DNA of 64,000 nucleotides from an uncultured Collinsella sp. (GCA_902479075.1 CABSNK010000009.1:16854-80853); one strand, 5' to 3'. Counted from the first letter of the stretch, positions 24,754 through 34,000 are shown. Made by a program: numbers and translations. Notes: a model not told the origin generated them from the letters alone.

Positions 24754-25935
24754 ATGGATATCAAAACACGCAACATAGCAACGCCAGCCGCGGACGCGCC
24801 AACGACGCCGCCCGTCTCCGCCCCCGCACCTGTCGTGGGCCGTTTTGCCCCGTCGCCTTCGGGCCGCATGCACCTGGGCAACGTGTTCAGCTGCCTGTGC
24901 GCGTGGCTTTCGGCCCGTAGCCAGGGCGGCAGCATCGTGTTGCGCATCGAGGACCTGGACGATCGCTGTAAGCGCCCGGAACTTGCCGCTCAATTGATTG
25001 ACGACCTGGCTTGGCTGGGGCTTGAGTGGGACGAGGGCCCCTACTACCAGCACGATCGCCTCGACCTGTACGAGAGCGCCCTGCGCCAGCTGCAAGACGC
25101 CGGCCTCACCTATCCCTGTTTTTGCACGCGTGCCGAACTCCACGCCGCGAGCGCGCCGCACGCCAGCGACGGCACGCCCATCTACCGCGGCGCCTGCAGA
25201 GGTCTTTCTGCCGAGGAGGTTGCACGCCGCAGTGCCCTGCGCGCCCCGGCCACGCGCCTGCGCGTGCCCGACATCGACGACCTCGCGGGCGATGTGATCG
25301 AATTCGTGGACCGCACGTACGGGGCCCAATGCGAGGCGCTCGCCACCGAGTGCGGCGATTTTTTGGTACGCCGCAGCGACGGTGTTTTTGCCTATCAGCT
25401 AGCCGTGGTGGTCGATGACGCCGCCATGGGTGTTACCGAGATCGTACGCGGATGCGACCTGCTGGGCTCCACGCCGCGTCAGATCTACCTGCAGCATCTG
25501 CTGGGACTTCCCACGCCGCACTACGCACATATTCCGCTGCTCATGTCGCCGGACGGCCGCCGCCTTTCCAAGCGCGACCGCGATCTGGACCTGGGCGAGC
25601 TCCGCGCCCGCTTTGGCACGCCCGAGGCACTGCTGGGCTGGCTCGCCAGGCAAACGGGCATCGCACCGGACACCACACCGCGCTCTGCCGAGCAGCTGGT
25701 CGAGCACTTTAGCTGGGACGTCATCCGCGCGCACCGGGAGAACATCGTTATGGATGAAAGGACAGGCATGCAACAGACGGCAGCCCACCCTGACGAGCAC
25801 CTCGATAGCGACATTGCCAAAGTATCAACAACCCATCTTTCGCCAGAGGGGTTCGATGCGTTCTGCGAAATACTTGACTCTCCCACGCCTGAAGCTGCGA
25901 AAACGTTACTCGAGCGCAAGCCGGCTTGGGAGTAA
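24754..25935 (+). CDS. gluQ: Glutamyl-Q tRNA(Asp) synthetase with antitoxin-like C-terminal tail
   Basis: A 393-residue protein. Residues about 25-330 form a truncated class I glutamyl-tRNA synthetase lacking the anticodon-binding domain: GRFAPSPSGRMHLGN (HIGH-type motif), a zinc site with CFC and a later Cys in YRGAC, and RRLSKRDRD (KMSKS-type). Such enzymes attach glutamate to queuosine in tRNA-Asp. The last 50 residues are foreign to the family: HLSPEGFDAFCEILDSPTPE then LLERKPAWE, the typical ending of DUF1778 (TacA-like) antitoxins. An internal ATG at 25768 preceded by AAAGGACAGG could start a separate 55-residue peptide. Confidence 0.82.
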   Translation: MDIKTRNIATPAADAPTTPPVSAPAPVVGRFAPSPSGRMHLGNVFSCLCAWLSARSQGGSIVLRIEDLDDRCKRPELAAQLIDDLAWLGLEWDEGPYYQHDRLDLYESALRQLQDAGLTYPCFCTRAELHAASAPHASDGTPIYRGACRGLSAEEVARRSALRAPATRLRVPDIDDLAGDVIEFVDRTYGAQCEALATECGDFLVRRSDGVFAYQLAVVVDDAAMGVTEIVRGCDLLGSTPRQIYLQHLLGLPTPHYAHIPLLMSPDGRRLSKRDRDLDLGELRARFGTPEALLGWLARQTGIAPDTTPRSAEQLVEHFSWDVIRAHRENIVMDERTGMQQTAAHPDEHLDSDIAKVSTTHLSPEGFDAFCEILDSPTPEAAKTLLERKPAWE

Positions 25936-25987
25936 ATCCCTTAACAAATCGGTTTTGGTTCGCCACGAAGCTCATTCGTCCGCGCCC

Positions 25988-26712
25988 CTACACGACGTCC
26001 CAGGGCTGGAGTTCGTCACCCAGGCGAACGATGTGGTCGTAGAGCACGGTGTGGCGCTCGGCCGGGTTGGCATCCCGATGGAAATGCCCGTAGTACCAAT
26101 GCTTGTAATCCAAGCGGTCTTCCAGCTCATCGAAAAATGCCGTAAGCCGATCAACGGCGGGGTAATTCCAGCCGAGCGCCGGATAGAGCGTGGGCGAAAG
26201 CATGCGCGTAGAGCAGGTGTGGGTGACCACGTAGTCGACCTTCCAGCCCACGCTGTCGAGCTTTGTCCGTGCCTCCTCAAAGTTGCGCTCGTCCGGCAAT
26301 TCCTGCGGCCACCAGCTGGAATACGGAATGCGGTATTCCTTGTCCACGCTCGTGGCGCCGCCCATAGTAAAGACCGTTGAGCCGTCGAGCTCAAAACCTC
26401 GCCGCGCGTCAGGCGCCGTATGGGAGAGGTATCCGACAGGCGCTGCGTCAGCCCACCGTGCCACAGCTCCATGGGTCGCTCCGCCCAGTGATCGAAACGC
26501 TCGTGGTTGCCGTCGACGAACAGCACGGTATAGGGGCGCGACTCCAGCCAAGCGATGTCGGCGCACTCCTCGGCAGAGAAATCCCAGGGAAAGCCAAAGT
26601 CGCCGGAGACGATGAGATAGTCGTCACTCGTCAGACTATCCCCAAGCTCCCAGTCGCGCAGCTTTTGCATGTCGAGGCCGCCGTGAATATCGCCCGTCAC
26701 ATAGACCGTCAT
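25988..26712 (-). pseudogene. Metallophosphoesterase, broken by a one-base frameshift
   Basis: Calcineurin-like phosphoesterase. The first frame gives TGDIHGGLDMQKL, VSGDFGFPW and VDGNHERFD (the D-x-H, GD and GNHE metal motifs). The second frame continues with FELDGSTVFTMGGATSVDKEYR, VTHTCSTRM and WYYGHFHRDA. The break falls in an AAAA run at 26393-26396 (TTTT on the coding strand): one extra T would restore a single protein of about 241 residues. It is either a recent mutation or a sequencing error. The ATG start has only a weak ribosome site. Confidence 0.8.
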
Positions 26713-26796
26713 CGGATTACCACTTCCCTGTAAGTCGCTAGCCACATTCTGCACGATCACTAAGCCAACCGTTCTAGCCCTTCCATCCCTCAGGGC

Positions 26797-27036
26797 TTAC
26801 CCTTCGTTCTTCCATCCAAACGGGTCAAGCACCCAAAAAACCAGATCGAGCACGCCGCCGGTCATCATGGCGCCGGCAAGGGCCATGCAAACGTGCAGAG
26901 AGACGACACTTCGGAGCACGTCGAACGGCCCCAGAACAGCCAGCAGCGCGACCGCTGCGCCGGCAAGGCACAGCACGAGGCACGGCCCCGCGTCCTTGAC
27001 GCACTTCTTCGCGAGATGCTTGGTGTTGTCGCTCAT
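26797..27036 (-). CDS. Small two-helix membrane protein, unknown
   Basis: A 79-residue protein with two predicted membrane helices (about 20-37 and 44-68) and a charged N-terminus (SDNTKHLAKKC). The ATG follows AAGGAG at a 9-base gap. Not recognised; no link to the flanking genes can be shown. Confidence 0.6.
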   Translation of the reverse strand: MSDNTKHLAKKCVKDAGPCLVLCLAGAAVALLAVLGPFDVLRSVVSLHVCMALAGAMMTGGVLDLVFWVLDPFGWKNEG

Positions 27037-27237
27037 CAAAATCAAACTCCTTAGAGGGTCGTTGTTCAGATGCATGCCGCCGCGGCGGAGCATGGCGGCA
27101 GGGTAAGTGTCACATGCCGTGCGGACACGTGTGCAAGCTCATACCAAACTGGCAATCCCAATCGTCATACATCTAAAACACGAACGATCGATCTGTTATC
27201 CTGGCGCCAACATAGTCTTTCGAAAGGTTTGGCCGGG

Positions 27238-30114
27238 ATGACTACGCAGCAGCAGATTGATATTGAATTCGACTCGCTTGCACGCGAGAACGATTCACCC
27301 ATGCTCATCGCCAACTCGAAGGCGACAGGCGGAACACTACTATCCGTTATCAAAGAGCAGCTCTCAACCTGCAGCTCTTTTGACTTTTGCGTAGCGTTTG
27401 TTGCAGACGGCGGCCTTCAAATCCTGGTCGAGGCATTCCAGGAGCTCAAGCAGCGTGGCATTAAGGGCAGGCTGCTCACGTCCACCTATCTCAACTTCAA
27501 CTCACCCGATGCCTTTCGCAAGCTCCTGGAATACGACAACATGGAAGTTCGCGTATTCCAGGGTAATTTGCATGCCAAGGGATACATTTTTGATAAGGGC
27601 GAAACCAGCACGGTCATCGTCGGCAGCTCGAACATGACGCAGACCGCCCTCACCTGTAATAAAGAATGGAACGTGCTGTACCAGACTGTCGAGAACAGCC
27701 GCCTACTCGGTGAACTGAGGGGTGAGTTCAATTCGTTGTGGAACGACACCTCAACCGTTTTGCTTTCTCAAAACTGGATTGAGAACTATGCCGCATATCG
27801 ATCGGCACGTCCGCCAAAGCCCAAATCGAAACCGACATTCAGATCTGCTGAAACGCCGGCGCAGAATGACCTCGAAGAAATCAAGCCCAATAAAATGCAG
27901 CAGCGCGCCCTTGAGGCGCTCGGTGTAATCCACCGCAAGGGCGAGACCCGCGCCCTGCTGGTCTCGGCAACCGGCACCGGCAAGACCTTCCTTTCGGCGT
28001 TCGATGTGCTCGCAACTAGACCCCGGCGCGTCCTCTTTCTTGCGCACCGCCGGCGCATTATCGACGCCTCCCGCGCAAGCTACGAACGCCTCTTAGGTAG
28101 TACCTATACGTTCGACACCTATCAAACTGGCAAGAATATAAGCAATGCTACCTGCGTGTTTGCCATGTGTTCTTCGGTCGCCAAACATCTGAGCGATTTC
28201 CGCTCCGATGAGTTCGACTACATCGTCATCGACGAGGCCCACCGCACGGGATCTCAGGGCTACCAATCCATCATGTCGCACTTTACGCCTCGGTTTTATC
28301 TGGGCATGACCGCTACGCCCAATCGCACCGACGGCTATGACGTCTTTGCCCTTTTCAATCACGTCATCGCGTTCCAGATCACGCTGCAGGATGCTTTGGC
28401 CGAGGAGATGCTTGCCCCCTTCCATTATTTTGGCATTCACGATCTGGAGATTGACGATGAGACAATCGAAGATACCGCCCTGTTCGGGCGCTTGACGTCC
28501 GATGAGCGCGTGCGTCACATCACCGAGAAAATCGAAGAGTATAGCGTCACCAAAAGCAACCGCAGGGGCTTAATTTTCTGCAATCGAAACGCCGAGGCAA
28601 AAGAGTTGTCATGCAAATTCAACGCTCTCGGATATCGAACGACTGCGATTAGCGGTCAAGATTCCGATGAGGTCCGCGATGCCGCGATCAGCCGACTTGA
28701 AGCCGGCGAGCTCGAGTACATTTTCTCGGTCGATATCATGAACGAAGGCGTCGACATCCCCTCGCTCAATCAGATCATCATGCTTCGCCGCACCGACTCC
28801 GCAATCATCTTTATTCAACAGCTCGGACGAGGTTTGCGCCTGAATGATGGCAAGGAATACGCACTGGTGCTCGACTTTATTGGCAACTACCAGAGCAACT
28901 TCTTGGTGCCCATCGCGCTTTCGGGTGACAAAACGTATAACAAAGACCGCCTGCGCCGTCTTGTCCAAGAAGGCGATTCGGCGATCCCCGGATGCTCGAC
29001 CGTGAGCTTCGATCGTATTTCCGAGGCACGCATTTACAAGGCCATCGACGGCGGCGATTTCATCTCCGTCAGATTTTTGAAAAACGAATATCTCGACTTG
29101 CGCCAAAAACTCGGCAAGATTCCCTCGCTGCTCGAATTTGATCGCAACGGCTCCATTGATCCGCTGCTCATCTTCAAGAATAGTCGCCTGGGGTCCTACC
29201 ACGCATTTCTTTCCAAATACGAGCCGGACTATACGGTTCAATTTTCCTCTGATCAAACCAAGATTCTCAAATTTATTTCTCAAAAACTTGCCGCGGGCAA
29301 GCGATTCGAAGACCTCTATTTGCTTCAAACGCTCGTCGAAGCCGGACACGAGGGCTACCGGCATATGCGCGAGGCTGCGCTTAGGAACTACCGCGCACAG
29401 CTTAAGGACAGCGCCGTTAGGTCGGCAATCGCAGTCCTTAAGGGCGACTTTGCCACTCCTAAGGATTTCGTTTCCCTGCTTATTGACGATGGAACCGGAC
29501 CTCGTCTGACCGAAGCTTTTGCGACCGCCCTGCGCAACGCAGAGTTCAAGCGTCAGATTCTCGAGGTGCTGGATTTTGGTATTGAGCGCAACCGACTCGA
29601 CTATGCCGAGACGTACGAAAACACAAATTTCGTTCTCAACGCCAAGTACACGTACGAGGAGGTTTGCCGTCTGATGAACTGGCAAAAGAACATCAACGGC
29701 CAAAACCTTGGCGGATACTTCTACGATGAAAAGACCAATACATTCCCCGTGTTTATTAACTATGACAAGGCGCCCGACATTAGCGAGTCCATTCAGTATG
29801 AAGACCGCTTCGTTTCGCCGAGCAGGCTTATCGCAATCTCCAAGGGCAACCGTACGCTCAACTCTCCCGAGATTCTGCGACTGCAGGCATGGCCGGAAAA
29901 CGGCCTGAAGACGTATTTGTTTATGCGAAAAAACAAGGACGATAAGGGTGGCAAGGAGTTCTATTTCTTAGGTGAAATGCATCCGACCGGCGAGTTCGAA
30001 GCTATTAAAACTAAGAGCGGCGACAACGCCGTCGAAATCGAATATGAACTCAATGCGCCCGTGAGGCAGGACATTTACGAGTTTATGCTCAGCGATTTGA
30101 GCGAGGCCGAGTAA
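27238..30114 (+). CDS. PLD-nuclease-like / DEAH helicase / DUF3427 protein
   Basis: A 958-residue multidomain protein. Residues about 20-175 form a phospholipase-D-like domain with one HKD-type motif (HAKGYIFDKG, then IVGSSNMTQTAL). Residues about 215-560 form an SF2 helicase with SATGTGKT, DEAHRTGS, TATPNRTDG and QQLGRGLRLND. The C-terminal 370 residues match DUF3427. Such proteins occur near restriction or repair genes and are thought to act on nucleic acids; a defence role is an inference. The ATG is chosen from the weak GAAAGG upstream and the fit to the family start. Confidence 0.88.
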   Translation: MTTQQQIDIEFDSLARENDSPMLIANSKATGGTLLSVIKEQLSTCSSFDFCVAFVADGGLQILVEAFQELKQRGIKGRLLTSTYLNFNSPDAFRKLLEYDNMEVRVFQGNLHAKGYIFDKGETSTVIVGSSNMTQTALTCNKEWNVLYQTVENSRLLGELRGEFNSLWNDTSTVLLSQNWIENYAAYRSARPPKPKSKPTFRSAETPAQNDLEEIKPNKMQQRALEALGVIHRKGETRALLVSATGTGKTFLSAFDVLATRPRRVLFLAHRRRIIDASRASYERLLGSTYTFDTYQTGKNISNATCVFAMCSSVAKHLSDFRSDEFDYIVIDEAHRTGSQGYQSIMSHFTPRFYLGMTATPNRTDGYDVFALFNHVIAFQITLQDALAEEMLAPFHYFGIHDLEIDDETIEDTALFGRLTSDERVRHITEKIEEYSVTKSNRRGLIFCNRNAEAKELSCKFNALGYRTTAISGQDSDEVRDAAISRLEAGELEYIFSVDIMNEGVDIPSLNQIIMLRRTDSAIIFIQQLGRGLRLNDGKEYALVLDFIGNYQSNFLVPIALSGDKTYNKDRLRRLVQEGDSAIPGCSTVSFDRISEARIYKAIDGGDFISVRFLKNEYLDLRQKLGKIPSLLEFDRNGSIDPLLIFKNSRLGSYHAFLSKYEPDYTVQFSSDQTKILKFISQKLAAGKRFEDLYLLQTLVEAGHEGYRHMREAALRNYRAQLKDSAVRSAIAVLKGDFATPKDFVSLLIDDGTGPRLTEAFATALRNAEFKRQILEVLDFGIERNRLDYAETYENTNFVLNAKYTYEEVCRLMNWQKNINGQNLGGYFYDEKTNTFPVFINYDKAPDISESIQYEDRFVSPSRLIAISKGNRTLNSPEILRLQAWPENGLKTYLFMRKNKDDKGGKEFYFLGEMHPTGEFEAIKTKSGDNAVEIEYELNAPVRQDIYEFMLSDLSEAE

Positions 30115-30115
30115 C

Positions 30116-30153
30116 AAAAAGGAGCGGGCCGCCATGTGGCGCCCGTTCCTTTC
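30116..30153. terminator. Bidirectional terminator between helicase and NUDIX genes
   Basis: AAAAAGGAGCGGGC and GCCCGTTCCTTTCTT form a stem with a GC/GTGGC inner part. It lies between two convergent stops 39 bp apart, so it serves both genes. Confidence 0.85.
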
Positions 30154-30549
30154 TTACATAAGCCCGAGTTTCTTTTCGAGCTCCTTAACGACTTTAACGT
30201 CTGCCGGAAGCCAATCGACATCCCACAGGTTATTGGTATCAAGCCATTTCATATCCTCGTGAGCATGCTCTTTGAACTCCCCCGAAAGGATAGTAGCCAG
30301 GTAGCACTGCATCGACAGGTGGAACGTCTCGTAATCATGCTCGACCGTGCACAGATAGTCGAGGTTACCGATCGTGACCTCGAGCTCTTCTTGAATTTCG
30401 CGTACGATTGCCTGCTCGCCGGTCTCGCCCGGCTCGAGCTTGCCGCCCGGAAACTCCCAGCCGTCTTTAAACTCGCCATAGCCGCGCTGGCAGCTCAGGA
30501 TTTTCCCGTCCTTGTGAATAATCGCTGCTGCAACATTGATTGATTTCAT
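30154..30549 (-). CDS. NUDIX hydrolase (MutT-like)
   Basis: A 131-residue NUDIX protein, probably cleaving oxidised or other nucleoside triphosphates. The NUDIX box is complete: GGKLEPGETGEQAIVREIQEEL. The N-terminal AAAIIHKDGKILSCQRGYGEFKDGWEFPG matches MutT/8-oxo-dGTPases. It is convergent with the helicase gene. NUDIX genes often accompany DUF3427 helicases, so the pairing may be functional; that link is from general knowledge, not shown here. Confidence 0.92.
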   Translation of the reverse strand: MKSINVAAAIIHKDGKILSCQRGYGEFKDGWEFPGGKLEPGETGEQAIVREIQEELEVTIGNLDYLCTVEHDYETFHLSMQCYLATILSGEFKEHAHEDMKWLDTNNLWDVDWLPADVKVVKELEKKLGLM

Positions 30550-30683
30550 AACTAGCCATCACCTCTCCAGTTGAGCCCAACCAGTATAGGTGATCGACCG
30601 CCCGCCATGTCCCAGTCGCCTGAAAACCACCTGCTCGACCAACCCTCAACGCCATTTTGTACCGGCACCCCATCCCCCGCTAT

Positions 30684-30865
30684 CGAGGTCTAATACTTTT
30701 CCGCGAAGTGAACGTCTGTTTTAGGACCCCTGAAGCATCCGCATTTTTCGTCGGCAAAATCGCAGGATTCCAGTATCGAAACTGCAGGAAACGGCGCCTC
30801 TAAAGTGTCGATGCTTCGGGGGTCCGATTTAGCTCGTTCACTTCTCGGAAAAGTATTAGACCTCG
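30684..30865. repeat. Long palindromic element, family B copy 1
   Basis: A 182-bp inverted repeat. The terminal 31-bp arms pair with one mismatch. The inner part of each arm (GCGAAGTGAACG) and the centre (GAAGCATCCGCA ... GTGTCGATGCTTCGGGG) match copy 2 at 33723-33904. The outer 18 bases differ from copy 2 but are complementary within this copy. Confidence 0.9.
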
Positions 30866-30933
30866 CTGCTAGCTACCCAGAAGGAAACCTCTCCCTTTCC
30901 CATTGCCACCCAAAAACTCATCCAACATTAATC

Positions 30934-30961
30934 TTGGCTCAAGAATCGCTTAATCTATAAC
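30934..30961 (+). promoter_or_regulatory. Sigma-A-type promoter of the UBA/two-component operon
   Basis: TTGGCT (-35) and TATAAC (-10) with a 16-base spacer, about 120 bp before the first gene. Confidence 0.6.
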
Positions 30962-31079
30962 CTGCACTATAGAGTTCGACCAAGGGCGGGGCGGCGCCGC
31001 GCAACGCAGACCGCCGAACGCAACGCTCGCGCCCGGGCAGATCGCCCGGCGTCGCGCCCATCGAACGAAAGGACAGGTC

Positions 31080-31622
31080 ATGGACGACCTCGAAAAAGTT
31101 GAAACCATCCGCACCAAGTGCAACGTGAGCTACACCGATGCCAAGGCCGCGCTCGACGCCGCCGACGGCAACGTTCTGGATGCCATCATTTGGCTCGAGT
31201 CGCAGGGCAAGACCCAGACCACGTCAGCGCACGCCGCCACCGAGTCCGAGCCGGTCGATGAGCCCTCGGCCGAGATGGTCGCCGCGCAGGCAGCCTACGA
31301 AAAGTCGAGCGAAAAGACCGACTTCTCCAAGAAGATGGACAGCGTATGGGAGTACCTCAAAAAGCTCTTCCGCCTGAGCCTGGACACCAAGTTTATCGCC
31401 ACGCGCCGCGATGCGATCATCCTCAACATTCCCATCCTGGTCCCCATCGTCGCGCTGTTTGCCTGGGGTGCCACGATATGGCTGATGCTGATTGGCCTGT
31501 TCTTTGGCATGCGCTACCGCATCGACAGCGACGGCGACGTGCCCGGCAGCATCAACAACCTTATGAATCACGCTGCCGATGCCGCGGACGACATCAAACA
31601 AAATCTCAACGACGACAAGTAA
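31080..31622 (+). CDS. UBA/TS-N plus DUF4342-type membrane protein
   Basis: A 180-residue protein. Residues 1-45 form a UBA/TS-N-like three-helix domain (VETIRTKCNVSYTDAKAALDAADGNVLDAIIWLE), the fold also used by elongation factor Ts. A charged linker follows, and then a DUF4342-like domain with a hydrophobic segment (about 120-145). Function is unknown. The ATG follows GAAAGGACAGGTC. It leads a three-gene unit with a two-component system 18 bp downstream, so it may tune or report to that system. Confidence 0.85.
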   Translation: MDDLEKVETIRTKCNVSYTDAKAALDAADGNVLDAIIWLESQGKTQTTSAHAATESEPVDEPSAEMVAAQAAYEKSSEKTDFSKKMDSVWEYLKKLFRLSLDTKFIATRRDAIILNIPILVPIVALFAWGATIWLMLIGLFFGMRYRIDSDGDVPGSINNLMNHAADAADDIKQNLNDDK

Positions 31623-31640
31623 TCGCAGACGGGGGCACGC

Positions 31641-32426
31641 ATGGCACGGATCCTGATCGTAGAGGACGAAGAGAAAATCGCCCGCTTTGTGACGCTCGAG
31701 CTGGAGCACGAGGGCTACCAGGTGGAGCACGCCGCCGACGGCCGCACCGCCGTGGACCTGGCGCTGGAGCACGACTACGATCTGATTCTGCTCGATGTGC
31801 TGTTGCCGCAGCTCAACGGCATGGAGGTCCTGCGGCGTGTCCGCAAGCACAAGGACGTGCCGGTGATCATGGTCACCGCGCGCGATGCCGTGATGGACAA
31901 GGTTGCCGGACTCGATGCCGGCGCCGACGATTACCTGACCAAGCCGTTTGCGATCGAGGAGCTGTTCGCACGGATCCGCGTGGCGCTGAAGCGCACGGAG
32001 GCCGTGCGGGCGGCTTCGGGTGTTGGCGGCGCCGGGACTGGGGCGGGCGCGGCAGGTGGCGCGAGTGTCGGCTCCACTGCGATGCCCCCGGCCAGCGACT
32101 CGACTCAGGCTTCCGCCTCGCCCTCCCCCGCCACACTCACCGTGGGCTCGGTCGCACTCGATCCCGACCGCCGCGAAGTCACGGTTGGCGGCTCGCCCAT
32201 CGTGTTGACTGCCCGCGAGTTCGATGTCCTCGCCCTGCTTATGGCGCATGCCGAGACCGTACTCACGCGCGAGCGCATCGCGCACGAGGCGCTGGGCTAC
32301 GAATACGTGGGCGACACCAACAACGTCGACGTGCACATCGCACACCTGCGTGCCAAAATCGAGGACGCCGGCGGTGCCCGCATCATCCAGACCGTGCGCG
32401 GGGTGGGCTATGTCTGCCGTGCGTAA
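31641..32426 (+). CDS. OmpR-family response regulator with long low-complexity linker
   Basis: A 261-residue regulator. The receiver domain (1-120) has VEDEEKIA, the phospho-acceptor Asp in LILLDVLLP and Lys in LTKPFA. The winged-helix domain (about 165-261) ends VRGVGYVCRA. Between them lies an approximately 40-residue Gly/Ala/Ser/Pro linker, much longer than usual and visibly GC-rich. The gene overlaps its kinase by 17 bp, which implies coupled translation. Confidence 0.93.
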   Translation: MARILIVEDEEKIARFVTLELEHEGYQVEHAADGRTAVDLALEHDYDLILLDVLLPQLNGMEVLRRVRKHKDVPVIMVTARDAVMDKVAGLDAGADDYLTKPFAIEELFARIRVALKRTEAVRAASGVGGAGTGAGAAGGASVGSTAMPPASDSTQASASPSPATLTVGSVALDPDRREVTVGGSPIVLTAREFDVLALLMAHAETVLTRERIAHEALGYEYVGDTNNVDVHIAHLRAKIEDAGGARIIQTVRGVGYVCRA

Positions 32427-33705
32427 CGCCGAGGCCAAGCGCGTCACCTCCATCGCCCGCGCCATCAACTGGAGCTATATGTGGCGCCGCTTGATGAGCT
32501 ACGTCTGGCTCGATCTGCTGCTGGTGGTGATTGCAGCGGCGATCCTCGTCTATGGATACAACCAGACGCTGCCCGACGACGCGTTTACCGCAGGATGGAT
32601 CCCCAACGCCACCGTTCATGGCATGTCGCTGACGCCCGCACGCAGCTGGAACCTGGCGACACTCACCTATACCGTCGAGCTTGCGCGTACCACCAAGACC
32701 TTCCACCTCGCGCAGGATCTCGTCGCGCTATGGCCTCTCTACCTTGTCGTTGTGGGTTGGCAGGTCATCAGCGTGCTCAACATGCTCGGCGGTGCCCGCC
32801 GCGTGCGCCGTACCATGGCGCCGCTCAACGACCTGGCCTTGCGCGTGGACGAGCTCGGCCGTATGCAGCTCTCCGGCGGCAAGATGGAAACGCTGGAGCA
32901 GGCCATCGAGCGTGCAAGCGTCGACTCGCCGAGTGTCACCACCGGTGACGCCGACCTGGCGAGTATCGAGGTCGCGCTCAACCGCCTGCTGCGCCAGATG
33001 CAAGAGGCCAAGCTGCAGCAGATGCGCTTTGTCAACGATGCGAGCCACGAGCTGCGCACGCCCATCGCAGTAATCCAGGGCTACGTAAACATGCTCGACC
33101 GCTGGGGCAAAGACGACCCAGACGTGCTGGCAGAGTCCATCGCGTCCCTCAAAGCTGAAAGCGAGCATATGCAGGAGCTCGTGGAGCAGCTGCTGTTTTT
33201 GGCACGCGGCGATGCCGGGCGCACGGTCCTGCGGCGCGCAAATACCAACCTTGCCGCACTGGTCGGCGGGGTATGCGAAGAATCGCAGATGATCGATGCC
33301 GAGCACACGTATCGGCTGGCCTTTGACGCTGCGCTTGTCAGCGACCCGCGCTGCGACGCGTCCGTCGACGTGGCGCTCGTGAAGCAGGCTCTGCGTGTGA
33401 TCGTGCAAAACGCCGCCAAGTACTCGGGTGCGGGAACGACCGTCACATTTGGTATAACGCCCGATGCGGGCACGGGTGCGATCGACATAAGTGTTGAGGA
33501 CGAGGGCATCGGTATGAACCAGGAATCCGCAGCTCACGCGTTTGAACGGTTCTACCGCGCCGACAACGCACGCGATGCCGGCGCGCAGGGCTCGGGTCTG
33601 GGGCTCGCCATCGCCAAGTGGATCGTCGATAGCCATGGCGGCGTCATTGGCGTGACCTCAGTCGAGGGCGTCGGCAGCCGCTTTACGATTCGCCTGCCGC
33701 GGTAG
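32410..33705 (+). CDS. Sensor histidine kinase
   Basis: A 431-residue kinase with two membrane segments (about 35-55 and 110-130) flanking an extracytoplasmic loop of roughly 55 residues. A HAMP-like linker is followed by HisKA with FVNDASHELRTPIAVIQGY (phospho-His) and an ATPase domain with QNAAKYS, EDEGIGM, FERFYRAD and GSGLGLAI. The ATG lies inside the response-regulator gene and is preceded by GGGGTGGG. The signal is unknown. Confidence 0.92.
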   Translation: MSAVRNAEAKRVTSIARAINWSYMWRRLMSYVWLDLLLVVIAAAILVYGYNQTLPDDAFTAGWIPNATVHGMSLTPARSWNLATLTYTVELARTTKTFHLAQDLVALWPLYLVVVGWQVISVLNMLGGARRVRRTMAPLNDLALRVDELGRMQLSGGKMETLEQAIERASVDSPSVTTGDADLASIEVALNRLLRQMQEAKLQQMRFVNDASHELRTPIAVIQGYVNMLDRWGKDDPDVLAESIASLKAESEHMQELVEQLLFLARGDAGRTVLRRANTNLAALVGGVCEESQMIDAEHTYRLAFDAALVSDPRCDASVDVALVKQALRVIVQNAAKYSGAGTTVTFGITPDAGTGAIDISVEDEGIGMNQESAAHAFERFYRADNARDAGAQGSGLGLAIAKWIVDSHGGVIGVTSVEGVGSRFTIRLPR

Positions 33706-33722
33706 GGGCGTCTCTCACGAAT

Positions 33723-33904
33723 CGAAGGTGAATGGTTTCCCGCGAAGTGAACGACCTATTTTGGACCCTCGAAGCATCCGCACTTTTTGGCGCCAAAACC
33801 GCAGGAAATACCTGACAAAACCGCAGGAAACGGCGCCTCCAAAGTGTCGATGCTTCGGGGATCCGATTTCACTCGTTCACTTCGCGGGAAACCATTCACC
33901 TTCG
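33723..33904. repeat. Long palindromic element, family B copy 2
   Basis: A 182-bp inverted repeat with perfect 32-bp terminal arms (33723-33754 with 33873-33904). Same length and same orientation as copy 1, and about 80% alike over the interior by eye. It begins 18 bp after the kinase stop codon. Together the copies bracket the three-gene operon. Confidence 0.92.
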
Positions 33905-34000
33905 TTTTACGCCAGCCCGTCAGTCACCCTCTCGGCATTAAAAATGGGGTAAGGCCATGTGGCCCTACCCCATTTTTCGCTAGCTGTAGCAGTTTGTGCG

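Larger units (their letters stand above)
30550..31079. other. 530-bp gap: dispersed repeat, family B palindrome, promoter
   Basis: No gene is seen. It contains a TTTTGTACCGGCACCCCA string of the dispersed repeat type (about 30655), family B copy 1 (30684-30865), and a promoter for the following operon (30934-30961) with a GC-rich leader of about 110 bases. Confidence 0.6.
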
